Notes under the pieces: generated by a model
Seen by the model: the letters and a program-made list of their open reading frames with translations, nothing else
Databases searched by the model: none
Told to the model about the DNA's origin: nothing
Position numbers and translations under genes: made by a program
In this document: in pieces, positions 27,222 to 34,836 of the stretch
Numbering within the stretch: position 1 is the first letter of the stretch
Layout of the letters: the number at the start of each line of letters is the position of its first letter
NCBI GenBank assembly: GCA_041743085.1
Contig: JBGTNL010000108.1
Span: forward strand, 124,001 to 188,000
Origin: JAFMPW01 sp041743085
GTDB lineage: Bacteria > Bacteroidota > Bacteroidia > Flavobacteriales > Flavobacteriaceae
Length of the DNA: 64,000 nucleotides
Reading direction: 5' to 3'

Positions 27222-28506
27222 CTAAATTTTTATCATTTAAATTGCCCTTGGCAAAAGAATACGACAGGTATATATTTAAAATATACATCAGCGAATAAGA
27301 TGCAACAAAACAGATTAATGCTATATTGATATTATCGTATGCTATGCCAATAACAAAAGAAATCACCGCAAAAATAAGTAATCCTATCTGCCAAAACATA
27401 TCGTAATGCTGTTTTTCTGCAATATGGAACATGTAACTCAAAGGGCTTGCTGTAAACTTAAAAAAGAATAAAACAGAAAAAATTTGTGCAAATTGTCCTG
27501 CAATCTCCCATTCCTTTCCAAATATTACTCCAAAAATAAGTGGAGATAAAGTGAACAATAAAAGGGTAGGAATAATCGACAGAACCATTAAAGTCCTAAA
27601 CGTTTTTATAAAAATACTTTTACAATTCCCATACTTTATAAAATCTTCGCTGGCCCTTTGTTTAAACACGTCCAACACTGATCTTCCCAACAAACTTATC
27701 GGTGCGCTTAAAACTCGTTCCATAAGCGAATAGTTTCCTAAAAGTACTCCCCCAAAATATTTTCCGATTAAAAAAATTGGTAATTGATTGGAAATAACAT
27801 TAGTGAACTCTGCAGGAAGCGTGAAATAGGGGAATCGTTTATAGCGTTTTGAAAGTGCTAATATCCTTTCCTTATTTACTTTGGAAAAAGCCAAATCTCT
27901 ATTTTGGTTAAACTTTCCAAGTAAATATAATACAGCTACTAGTCGGCCGGAAACAAAACCGATTAGTAGCCCAATTGGGGTAAAATTAAAAGCTCCTAGC
28001 CCAATCTGCACTCCGGTCATACTTGTGGTATTGAGTACTTTACTGGTTGCCATCCTTTTATAAAAGACCTTCCTGTTAAACCAAAAACTGATGGCATTAA
28101 AAACCCCCATAAAAAGTATTGATAAAGGAATAAAATACAACCACCTTGACAGTATCTTGGAATCTTCTTCACTGTCCACCAGAAAACGTGCTATCTGCTC
28201 ATTAAAAAGGTAAATGACTATAAATAATATTATACTGATGATAAAAGCTATAACTATGGATAAGACGGTAATGTTGGCAGAATCTTCATCCTTTTCGGGA
28301 ATGATAATGGCCAGGTCGTATTTTAAAGAAACTATGGCAGAGCCAAGAACGGCTATCGACATATAAATAGCCAGTATCCCGAAGTCTTGTGGAGTATAGA
28401 GCCTAGTTAACACAGGAGAAAGGGCAAGGGGGACTGCCTGGGCCAAAGCAGTACCTGTTACCAATGTTATTACATTTCTTGAAAATTTGGATTTGGGTGA
28501 GAACAT
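27205..28506 (-). CDS. Wzx-type lipid-linked oligosaccharide flippase
   Basis: A 433-residue polytopic protein with about twelve helices of the MATE/MOP polysaccharide transporter superfamily. It starts KFSRNVITLVTGTALAQAVP, followed by SPVLTRLYTPQDFG, a very typical Wzx N-terminus. It moves the undecaprenyl-linked repeat unit across the inner membrane. A 168-base gap separates it from the wbpB-like gene upstream, unlike the near-zero spacing elsewhere in the operon; a TACCTTTG box at 28637 to 28630 in this gap could be an internal promoter, but I see no good -33. The last 17 bases overlap hisH. Confidence 0.9.
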   Translation of the reverse strand: MFSPKSKFSRNVITLVTGTALAQAVPLALSPVLTRLYTPQDFGILAIYMSIAVLGSAIVSLKYDLAIIIPEKDEDSANITVLSIVIAFIISIILFIVIYLFNEQIARFLVDSEEDSKILSRWLYFIPLSILFMGVFNAISFWFNRKVFYKRMATSKVLNTTSMTGVQIGLGAFNFTPIGLLIGFVSGRLVAVLYLLGKFNQNRDLAFSKVNKERILALSKRYKRFPYFTLPAEFTNVISNQLPIFLIGKYFGGVLLGNYSLMERVLSAPISLLGRSVLDVFKQRASEDFIKYGNCKSIFIKTFRTLMVLSIIPTLLLFTLSPLIFGVIFGKEWEIAGQFAQIFSVLFFFKFTASPLSYMFHIAEKQHYDMFWQIGLLIFAVISFVIGIAYDNINIALICFVASYSLMYILNIYLSYSFAKGNLNDKNLGDNHC

Positions 28507-28674
28507 ATTATTCTTCTAACCTCTTCAAATAACTGGCTAAGGGCTCGCTGGCTTAGCGGTCCGCATTGTTATACTCAGAGCTTTTCTATGATTTTTAAAA
28601 GCAGTAATGGAAAAATCTAGAGTGCTATTCAAAGGTATTAAACTGTTTTTCAAATTTTTTATGGCTCCCTGTAA

Positions 28675-29619
28675 CTAGGAATCCATTAAAAAGGGATGAT
28701 GCTCTCCCTTGATCCCAATGGGAGTGCTATTTCTAATATCATGTACAATCCCTATAGCTGTTTTTGCCGCTTCCAAACCATACCCCCTGCCTTCCAGAAT
28801 GTCCCTGTAAACCATGGTATGAAGGTCCGTAAAGCCTCCGCTGAATTCCAGTTCTTCCCCGTCGATCGTGATGGACCTGAAGGTGGTCTGCCCCTTTTCT
28901 TTTGTATCCTTGGGCAGGTACTGCGAGTTAATGGATAAAAACCAGCGGACCCTGGCATTCTCGAATTCCAGGTAACCGGCGGCTCTGTCCTCTTCATGTA
29001 CATGGACAATGTTTTCCTGCACCTCCCCAAAGATCCAGGATAACATATCGTAAAAATGGACTCCTATATTGGTGGCAATTCCTCCGGATTTGCTCTTATC
29101 ACCTTTCCAGGAGGTGTGGTACCAATGCCCCCGGGAAGTTAAATAGGTGAGCTCTACCTCAAATTTTTTGTCTTTTTTTGAATTTTTTACCTTTTCTCTT
29201 AATTCAATGATGCTCGGATGTACGCGCAATTGCAGAATATTATAGATCTTTTTACCCGTTTTTTCCTCTACATACTTTAATTTATCCACATTCCAGGGAT
29301 TCAATACCAAAGGTTTCTCACAGATGGCATCCGCTCCGCTGCGCAGTGCGAATCTTATATGGGCATCGTGCAGGTAGTTGGGGGAGCAGATACTTACATA
29401 ATCCAGAAAAACATCCTTTTCGTATTTTAATTTTTCGATATGCCTGTCGAAACGTTCGAATTCCACAAAGAAATCCGCCTTCGGGAAATAAGAGTCAATA
29501 ACCCCGACGCTATCTCCTTTATCGAAAGCAGCCAGCAAATTATTGCCGGTATCCTTTATCGCCTTCATATGACGAGGGGCTATATAACCTGCCGCCCCGA
29601 TCAGTGCAAAGTTTTTCAT
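28675..29619 (-). CDS. WbpB/WlbA-type sugar nucleotide 3-dehydrogenase
   Basis: Gfo/Idh/MocA-family oxidoreductase of 314 residues. The N-terminal ALIGAAGYIAPRHMKAI, then SICSPNYLHDAHI and CEKPLVLNPW near residue 100, match WbpB/WlbA as I remember them. That enzyme oxidises C3 of UDP-GlcNAcA, and the aminotransferase WbpE then acts on the ketone. The gene starts with ATG at 29619 overlapping the stop of the truncated wbpE (ATGA), so it is the coupled next gene. It looks intact, in contrast to its partner aminotransferase. Confidence 0.9.
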   Translation of the reverse strand: MKNFALIGAAGYIAPRHMKAIKDTGNNLLAAFDKGDSVGVIDSYFPKADFFVEFERFDRHIEKLKYEKDVFLDYVSICSPNYLHDAHIRFALRSGADAICEKPLVLNPWNVDKLKYVEEKTGKKIYNILQLRVHPSIIELREKVKNSKKDKKFEVELTYLTSRGHWYHTSWKGDKSKSGGIATNIGVHFYDMLSWIFGEVQENIVHVHEEDRAAGYLEFENARVRWFLSINSQYLPKDTKEKGQTTFRSITIDGEELEFSGGFTDLHTMVYRDILEGRGYGLEAAKTAIGIVHDIRNSTPIGIKGEHHPFLMDS

Positions 29620-30008
29620 TGGTCTATGGCTTTTGGTAATTTATCAGTAATATACGTTATCTCATCATCGGTCAAATAGGGATCTATGTTATAGGTTTCC
29701 CCATTGATATCCACAAAAACCGATTTAGCGCCTATGAAGGCAATGGTCTCGGCGGTGGCGATAAACGTAAATGGTGTGGTTATAACTTCATCTTTCGAGC
29801 ATATCCCAAGGGCCGGCAATGCATCCGTTCCGGAGGAACAAGCTAGGGCATGATCGCATCCCAAAAATTCCCGCAGGTTCTTTTCAAATTCCTCCGTTTC
29901 CTTTCCTAAAATATAGCGTGCAGAGGACATTACCTCCAACGATACTTCTTTAATCTCGCCTTTGCGTTCCCTGTAGGCCTTCTGAAGATTGGCAAAATCA
30001 ATGTTCAT
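29616..30008 (-). pseudogene. WbpE-type DegT/DnrJ/EryC1/StrS aminotransferase with large in-frame deletion
   Basis: The ORF encodes 130 residues, against about 360-370 for the family. Residues 1-110 are a normal aminotransferase start (SARYILGKETEEFEKNL, then CSSGTDALPALGI and TPFTFIATAETIAF). After TYNIDP it jumps straight to YLTDDEITYITDKL, which is the family's last 20 residues. The central 230 or so residues, including the PLP-binding lysine, are gone, but the frame and the ATGA coupling to the next gene are kept. The protein cannot be a working aminotransferase. The cause could be a genuine deletion between short similar sequences (a Pro followed by a leucine-containing turn at both joins) or an assembly or strain artefact. 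Confidence 0.85.
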
Positions 30009-30016
30009 AGTGTAAA

Positions 30017-30598
30017 CTAGCTTATTCTGGAGACCTTATCGTTGTCTAACCTGTATTTCTGACCGCTCTCAGGGCAGACTGCCATTCCTTCATTATCAAA
30101 CTCCAAACGATGCCCGTATTCTCCCACCCAACCAATTTGTTTTGCAGGGTTTCCCACCAAAAGCGCAAAAGCCGGCACATCCCTGGTTACTACGGCGCCA
30201 GCCCCTATAAAGGCATACTCTCCGATGTCATGGCCACATACAATAGTGGCATTTGCCCCGATAGAGGCTCCTTTTTTTACGATCGTTCCGGAATATTGCC
30301 CTCTTCTGTTAATAGCGCTTCGGGGGTTAATAACATTGGTAAAAACCATGGAGGGTCCCAGAAAAACATCATCTTCGCACACCACGCCCGTGTATACGGA
30401 AACGTTGTTCTGAACCTTGACATTGTTACCAAGTATAACCTTCGGAGAAATGACAACATTCTGCCCGATATTGCACTTTTCACCAATCTTCGATTTGTAC
30501 ATGATATGGGAAAAATGCCATATTTTGGTTTCTTTGCCAATTATACAACCATCATCCACGATTGCCGTTTCATGTGCAAAATAGTTCTCTGAGTCCAT
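30017..30598 (-). CDS. WbpD/WlbB-type sugar nucleotide N-acetyltransferase
   Basis: Left-handed beta-helix acyltransferase of 193 residues that would acetylate the 3-amino group of UDP-GlcNAc3NA using acetyl-CoA. Hexapeptide repeats run through the middle (IGEKCNIGQNVVISP, VQNNVSVYTG, GANATIVCGHDIGEYAF), with VINPRSAINRRGQ in the loop and GNPAKQIGWV near the end, as in WlbB/WbpD. It sits 8 bases upstream of the truncated wbpE gene and 1 base after the rfbD stop. With no intact WbpE in the window its substrate would not be made unless another aminotransferase exists elsewhere. Confidence 0.9.
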   Translation of the reverse strand: MDSENYFAHETAIVDDGCIIGKETKIWHFSHIMYKSKIGEKCNIGQNVVISPKVILGNNVKVQNNVSVYTGVVCEDDVFLGPSMVFTNVINPRSAINRRGQYSGTIVKKGASIGANATIVCGHDIGEYAFIGAGAVVTRDVPAFALLVGNPAKQIGWVGEYGHRLEFDNEGMAVCPESGQKYRLDNDKVSRIS

Positions 30599-30599
30599 A

Positions 30600-31385
30600 T
30601 TAGCTGTCTTCCTGTTTTAGAACACTATTCCTTGGTCTGGCCGCAAAAGTACGATAATTCGTATCCTTTACAAGCCGGACTTCATCCTCCAGGCCATTTT
30701 CTTTGAGAATTGACTGGGCAAATTGAAACCACGTCATAGCTTTCCCATCCGTAAAATGGTTAATGCCGTAATCCTTACGCCCGGAAAGGATATTTTCGAG
30801 GATATAATTCGCCAGGCTATTGGCGTTTGTGGGGCAACCCAACTGAGCATTGGTTACTGAGAGGGTATCTCCTTTCCGGGCCTTATCTAATATTGTATTG
30901 TAAAAGTTATTACCAAATTCCGAATACAGCCAGGAGGTCCTGATAATGTAATAGGCATCCAGGGTATTCCGGACATGTTGTTCCCCTGCCAGTTTTGATC
31001 TGCCGTATTCGTTGATAGGGTTGGGCTCATCCGTAGTTACATAAGGGGTATTCTTTTCCCCGTCAAAAACATAGTCCGTAGAAATATGGATCAGGGTAAC
31101 CTCGTGGGACCTGGAGGCCAAAGCGAGATACCTTACGCCCTCGGCATTCACCTGAAAAGCGATTTCCGGTGTTTTTTCGGCCTGCTCAACATTAGTGTAG
31201 GCCGCGCAATTAATGCAGAACTGATAACCCCCTGCAGCAAAAACCGAATTTACCTTTTCCGGATCCGTAATGTCCAGGTGATGCGCATCCAGGAAGTGAA
31301 ATTGCAATTTCCTATACTTTTCTGCAATCTTTTGAATGCATTTTCCCAACTGACCTTTCGACCCGGTCACCAAAACCCTGATCAT
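30600..31385 (-). CDS. rfbD: dTDP-4-dehydrorhamnose reductase
   Basis: Last step of dTDP-L-rhamnose synthesis: NAD(P)H-dependent reduction of dTDP-4-dehydro-L-rhamnose. The protein is 261 residues, a little short of the usual 280-300. It has VTGSKGQLGKC at the N-terminus, HISTDYVFDG, and the catalytic YxxxK as YGRSK followed by AGEQ. Its ATG overlaps the rfbC stop (ATGA). The complete rfbBACD set lies in one run here. Confidence 0.93.
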   Translation of the reverse strand: MIRVLVTGSKGQLGKCIQKIAEKYRKLQFHFLDAHHLDITDPEKVNSVFAAGGYQFCINCAAYTNVEQAEKTPEIAFQVNAEGVRYLALASRSHEVTLIHISTDYVFDGEKNTPYVTTDEPNPINEYGRSKLAGEQHVRNTLDAYYIIRTSWLYSEFGNNFYNTILDKARKGDTLSVTNAQLGCPTNANSLANYILENILSGRKDYGINHFTDGKAMTWFQFAQSILKENGLEDEVRLVKDTNYRTFAARPRNSVLKQEDS

Positions 31386-31924
31386 AATTTTAATTCTTTA
31401 AGGGTGGGGAGGCTTTTATCTTTTTGTGACAGTATCAGGTGATCATCGGGGTATTCCCAATCAATATTCAATTCGGGGTCATTGTAGATGATTCCGGCCT
31501 CAGCTTCTGCCTGATAGTATTGATCGCACTTATACACAAATACGGCATCCTTCGTAAGCGCCAGAAAACCGTGTGCCAATCCCTTTGGTATGAACAGCAT
31601 TTTACGATTTTCTTCCGACAAGTGGGCCTTGTAATGCGCCCCAAAAGTAGGGCTGCCTTTTCTTATATCCGCAACAATGTCTAAAACTTCCCCATTGATT
31701 ACACGAACCAACTTGGCCTGGGCATACCGGCCTTTTTGAAAATGAAGCCCGCGCAGCACTCCTTTTTGTGACCTTGAATGATTGTCCTGTACGAAATATA
31801 TTCTTCCCAGGTGTTTTTCCAGATCATTCTGATTGTACGATTCAAAAAAAGAACCGCGTTCGTCTATAAAGACTTTTGGCTCTATCAGAAAACAGCCTGC
31901 TATGTGTGTTTCGGTTATCGTCAC
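31382..31924 (-). CDS. rfbC: dTDP-4-dehydrorhamnose 3,5-epimerase
   Basis: Cupin-fold epimerase of 180 residues acting on dTDP-4-dehydro-6-deoxyglucose, third step of the rhamnose pathway. Conserved stretches are DERGSFFESYN, RGLHFQKGRYAQAKLV with the catalytic His, DIVADIRKGSPTFG and FIPKGLAHGFLAL. The start is GTG at 31924, 29 bases after the rfbA stop. It is coupled to rfbD by a 4-base overlap. There is no sign that it is a C4- or C3-only variant. Confidence 0.94.
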   Translation of the reverse strand: MTITETHIAGCFLIEPKVFIDERGSFFESYNQNDLEKHLGRIYFVQDNHSRSQKGVLRGLHFQKGRYAQAKLVRVINGEVLDIVADIRKGSPTFGAHYKAHLSEENRKMLFIPKGLAHGFLALTKDAVFVYKCDQYYQAEAEAGIIYNDPELNIDWEYPDDHLILSQKDKSLPTLKELKL

Positions 31925-31953
31925 CTGGAAAATTCTATATGTTCGCCCGTGGT

Positions 31954-32808
31954 TTACAATTGCATTAAATATTCCCCATAACCGCTTTTTAGCAACGGTT
32001 TTGCCAACTGATGCAGCTGTTCCCTGCTAATATATCCGCGGGTATAAGCGACTTCCTCAATAGCGCCTATCTTGAGGCCCTGGCGTTCCTCAATAACCTC
32101 AACAAACTGAGCTGCCTGCATTAACGAACTAAAGGTACCAGTGTCTAGCCAGGCGGTGCCCCTATCCAGGATGCTAACCTTCAATTTTCCTTTTTTTAAA
32201 TACGCCTTGTTGATATCGGTGATTTCCAATTCGCCCCTTTCACTGGGGTTTATGCTTTTGGCAATGGCCACCACTTCATTGTCGTAGAAATAAATACCCG
32301 GAACTGCGTAATTGGTTTTAGGGTGCTTCGGCTTTTCCTCAATGGAAATGGCATCCCCGTTGCTATCCAGTTCAACAACACCATAGCGTTCCGGATCCGT
32401 CACATGATAGCCATATATGATTCCCCCATCCGGGTCGTTATTCTCCCGCAAGAGCTTTGAAAGTCCGGAGCCGTAAAAAATATTGTCGCCCAATATTAGC
32501 GCCACTTTGTTATTGCCAATAAAGTCGCTCCCTATAATAAAAGCCTCCGCCAAACCGTGCGGTTCTTCCTGTACGGCATAGGAAAAGTTACATCCCAGCT
32601 GGGAACCGTCTCCAAGGAGCTTTTTAAAAAGCGGGACATCCACAGGCCGGGTAATAAGGAGTATTTCCCGTATCCCGGCGTCCATAAGGGTGGCCAGGGG
32701 ATAGTAGATCATGGGTTTATCATACACTGGCATAAGTTGTTTACTTACTGCCAGTGTTATAGGGTGTAACCTGGTTCCGGAGCCTCCGGCCAATACAATT
32801 CCTTTCAT
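31954..32808 (-). CDS. rfbA: Glucose-1-phosphate thymidylyltransferase
   Basis: Couples glucose-1-phosphate with dTTP to give dTDP-glucose, first step of the rhamnose pathway. The 284-residue protein has the nucleotidyltransferase signature GGSGTRLHPITLAVSKQLMP at the N-terminus, GDNIFYG near residue 110, and EEKPKHPKTNYA near residue 160, the normal length and order. It starts with ATG at 32808, one base after the rfbB stop. Confidence 0.96.
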   Translation of the reverse strand: MKGIVLAGGSGTRLHPITLAVSKQLMPVYDKPMIYYPLATLMDAGIREILLITRPVDVPLFKKLLGDGSQLGCNFSYAVQEEPHGLAEAFIIGSDFIGNNKVALILGDNIFYGSGLSKLLRENNDPDGGIIYGYHVTDPERYGVVELDSNGDAISIEEKPKHPKTNYAVPGIYFYDNEVVAIAKSINPSERGELEITDINKAYLKKGKLKVSILDRGTAWLDTGTFSSLMQAAQFVEVIEERQGLKIGAIEEVAYTRGYISREQLHQLAKPLLKSGYGEYLMQL

Positions 32809-32809
32809 T

Positions 32810-33832
32810 TTATACTTTAAGGTATTTTTTTAAATACCACTTTACGGTCTTCAGCAGACCCGATTCAAAAACTTCTTTTGGCGCCCACCCCAGATCTTCC
32901 CGAATCTTTGAAGTATCAATTGCGTAGCGGAAGTCATGCCCGGGCCGATCCTTCACAAATGCTATCTGTTCTTTATAACTTCCCTTTTCCCTGGGGTGTT
33001 CTTTATCGAGGATAGCGCACAGGGTATGGGCAATGTACAAATTATTATGTTCATTATTCCCTCCTATCGCATAGGTTTCCCCAGCCTTTCCTTTATGAAA
33101 TACGAGATCCAAAGCCTCACAGTGATCCCGAACGTACAACCAATCCCGAATGTTGGTTCCATCCCCGTAGATCGGTATAGGCCCTCCTTTCAATGCCTTT
33201 CTTATGATCGTAGGGATCAGTTTCTCGTCATGCTGTTTCGGGCCATAGTTGTTGGAGCAATTACTGGTCACCGTGTTAAGGCCATAGGTATGGTGATAAC
33301 TTCTGACCAGAAAATCAGCCGCCGCCTTTGAAGCGCTGTAAGGGCTGTTGGGGGCATATGGCGTAGCTTCCGAAAAATATCCTTCTTTACCGAGGCTGCC
33401 ATAAACCTCGTCTGTTGAAATATGGTGAAACCGCTGTTCTCTCCGGCTTTCCTCCCTTACGGGCCAATGGTTGCGAGCTGCTTCCAAAAGGACAAAGGTG
33501 CCTTCAATATTGGTTTTAATAAAGTGATCCGGTGCCCCGATAGAATTATCTACATGCGATTCTGCGGCAAAATGGATGACATGACTTATCCGGTGTTCAT
33601 CAAAAACAGCATGCACCAGCTGCTTATTGCATATATCACCCTGTACAAAGGCATATTGATCATTTCCCTCAACTCCGGCCAAATTCCCGAGATCCCCGGC
33701 ATAAGTCAGTTTGTCTAAATTCACAACCCTGGCCCCGGGATATTTTTCCAGGAAATAAGGAATAAAATTACTGCCGATAAACCCTGCGCCCCCTGTGATC
33801 AAAACATTCTGACTCCTGTTGAAAGTGTTCAT
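32810..33832 (-). CDS. rfbB: dTDP-glucose 4,6-dehydratase
   Basis: NAD-dependent dehydratase of 340 residues that makes dTDP-4-dehydro-6-deoxyglucose. It has GGAGFIGSNFIPYFL, HFAAESHVDNSI, HISTDEVYGSLG and YSASKAAADFLV with the catalytic Tyr and Lys, then NNYGPKQHDEKLIP. It overlaps the Wzz-like gene upstream by 4 bases and lies next to rfbA. It heads the rfbBACD run. Confidence 0.96.
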   Translation of the reverse strand: MNTFNRSQNVLITGGAGFIGSNFIPYFLEKYPGARVVNLDKLTYAGDLGNLAGVEGNDQYAFVQGDICNKQLVHAVFDEHRISHVIHFAAESHVDNSIGAPDHFIKTNIEGTFVLLEAARNHWPVREESRREQRFHHISTDEVYGSLGKEGYFSEATPYAPNSPYSASKAAADFLVRSYHHTYGLNTVTSNCSNNYGPKQHDEKLIPTIIRKALKGGPIPIYGDGTNIRDWLYVRDHCEALDLVFHKGKAGETYAIGGNNEHNNLYIAHTLCAILDKEHPREKGSYKEQIAFVKDRPGHDFRYAIDTSKIREDLGWAPKEVFESGLLKTVKWYLKKYLKV

Positions 33833-34836
33833 TTCAGCTGCATTTCCCTGGCCTTACGGTTTAAGTATTTTAAGAAATCAACCAGGAAGAAAAGGATAAG
33901 TAGGATGAGGGGGATCAACACTATGTTCTTCCCGAAGAAAGAGGTCTGCACCTCCTGGGTCTTGCCAAAGTTAATAACCCGGATGGCTTCTTTCTGTCCC
34001 TGTATTTCCAGCTTCTTCCGTTCAACATCCCGAATAAGGCCGTTTTTTAGGTCCAGCAGCCCTGTGATATCTAACTGTTGTTGCTCATCCAGTACAATCC
34101 TGCCTTCCCCAAATTGTTCGCTGCTTGCCATTTTTTCGGAGTATTTTTCTACCAGACCATCAATCTGTACCACGAGGCTCTGATTCTGCAAAATGCGCTC
34201 CCTGGCATTATTAAGATAGATGGCTACCAACTCATTGAAATACTCGTTGGAGTTGATATAGTCTATAAGTTTCCGGGCAATACCTTTTCCAGCGTCCCCG
34301 TCTTTATAATAGACGGTGATCCTGTGATTCAAAGAACTTTTGTTGAGAATTTCGGTTCGCACAACATCACTTATAATATCGTCCCCGCGAAATTTTTCAA
34401 GGAGTTCCAAATACTTTATATCCTCATCCATATTGGTTTCCTCCCATTTCTCTTCAACCGGTTCTACCTTTATCTGCAATCCTTTGATATGTTCAACCGA
34501 TATCCCGAGTTCATTAAAAAAAGAGGTGTCCCTTCCTTTTATATTCGCCTGAACCTCGTCTACGACATCGTACAGGTAATTTTTGCTCTCCAGATTGGGC
34601 TTTACGATCACTTCCGTTTTTAATCTTTTGGTAATTATCAGATTGAGGCCTAAACCAAGGAGGAGACCAATGACAATTATCAGACCCAGTTTAAAGATAT
34701 TCCTTCTTAAATAAAGGAAAAGCCTCAAAAAGCCAATAAAGATATTTCGTATTCCCCGGCCTATCATCCGGAATAACTGCCCCAAATCTATTTCATCTGA
34801 GGGAGGCCGTTCATTGGGTGGTACCTGTTTTTCCAT
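33829..34836 (-). CDS. Wzz-like chain-length regulator
   Basis: A 335-residue bitopic inner-membrane protein: cytosolic N-terminus, a membrane helix at about residues 45-68, a periplasmic region rich in charged helices (coiled-coil prone, about 150-285), and a second helix near residues 305-325 before a short basic tail. This topology is that of PCP-type chain-length regulators (Wzz/FepE). I see no tyrosine-kinase domain, and no Wza-like gene is nearby, which favours an O-antigen rather than a capsule export role. Sequence similarity to Wzz is weak, so the call relies on topology and place upstream of rfbB. Confidence 0.7.
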   Translation of the reverse strand: MEKQVPPNERPPSDEIDLGQLFRMIGRGIRNIFIGFLRLFLYLRRNIFKLGLIIVIGLLLGLGLNLIITKRLKTEVIVKPNLESKNYLYDVVDEVQANIKGRDTSFFNELGISVEHIKGLQIKVEPVEEKWEETNMDEDIKYLELLEKFRGDDIISDVVRTEILNKSSLNHRITVYYKDGDAGKGIARKLIDYINSNEYFNELVAIYLNNARERILQNQSLVVQIDGLVEKYSEKMASSEQFGEGRIVLDEQQQLDITGLLDLKNGLIRDVERKKLEIQGQKEAIRVINFGKTQEVQTSFFGKNIVLIPLILLILFFLVDFLKYLNRKAREMQLK

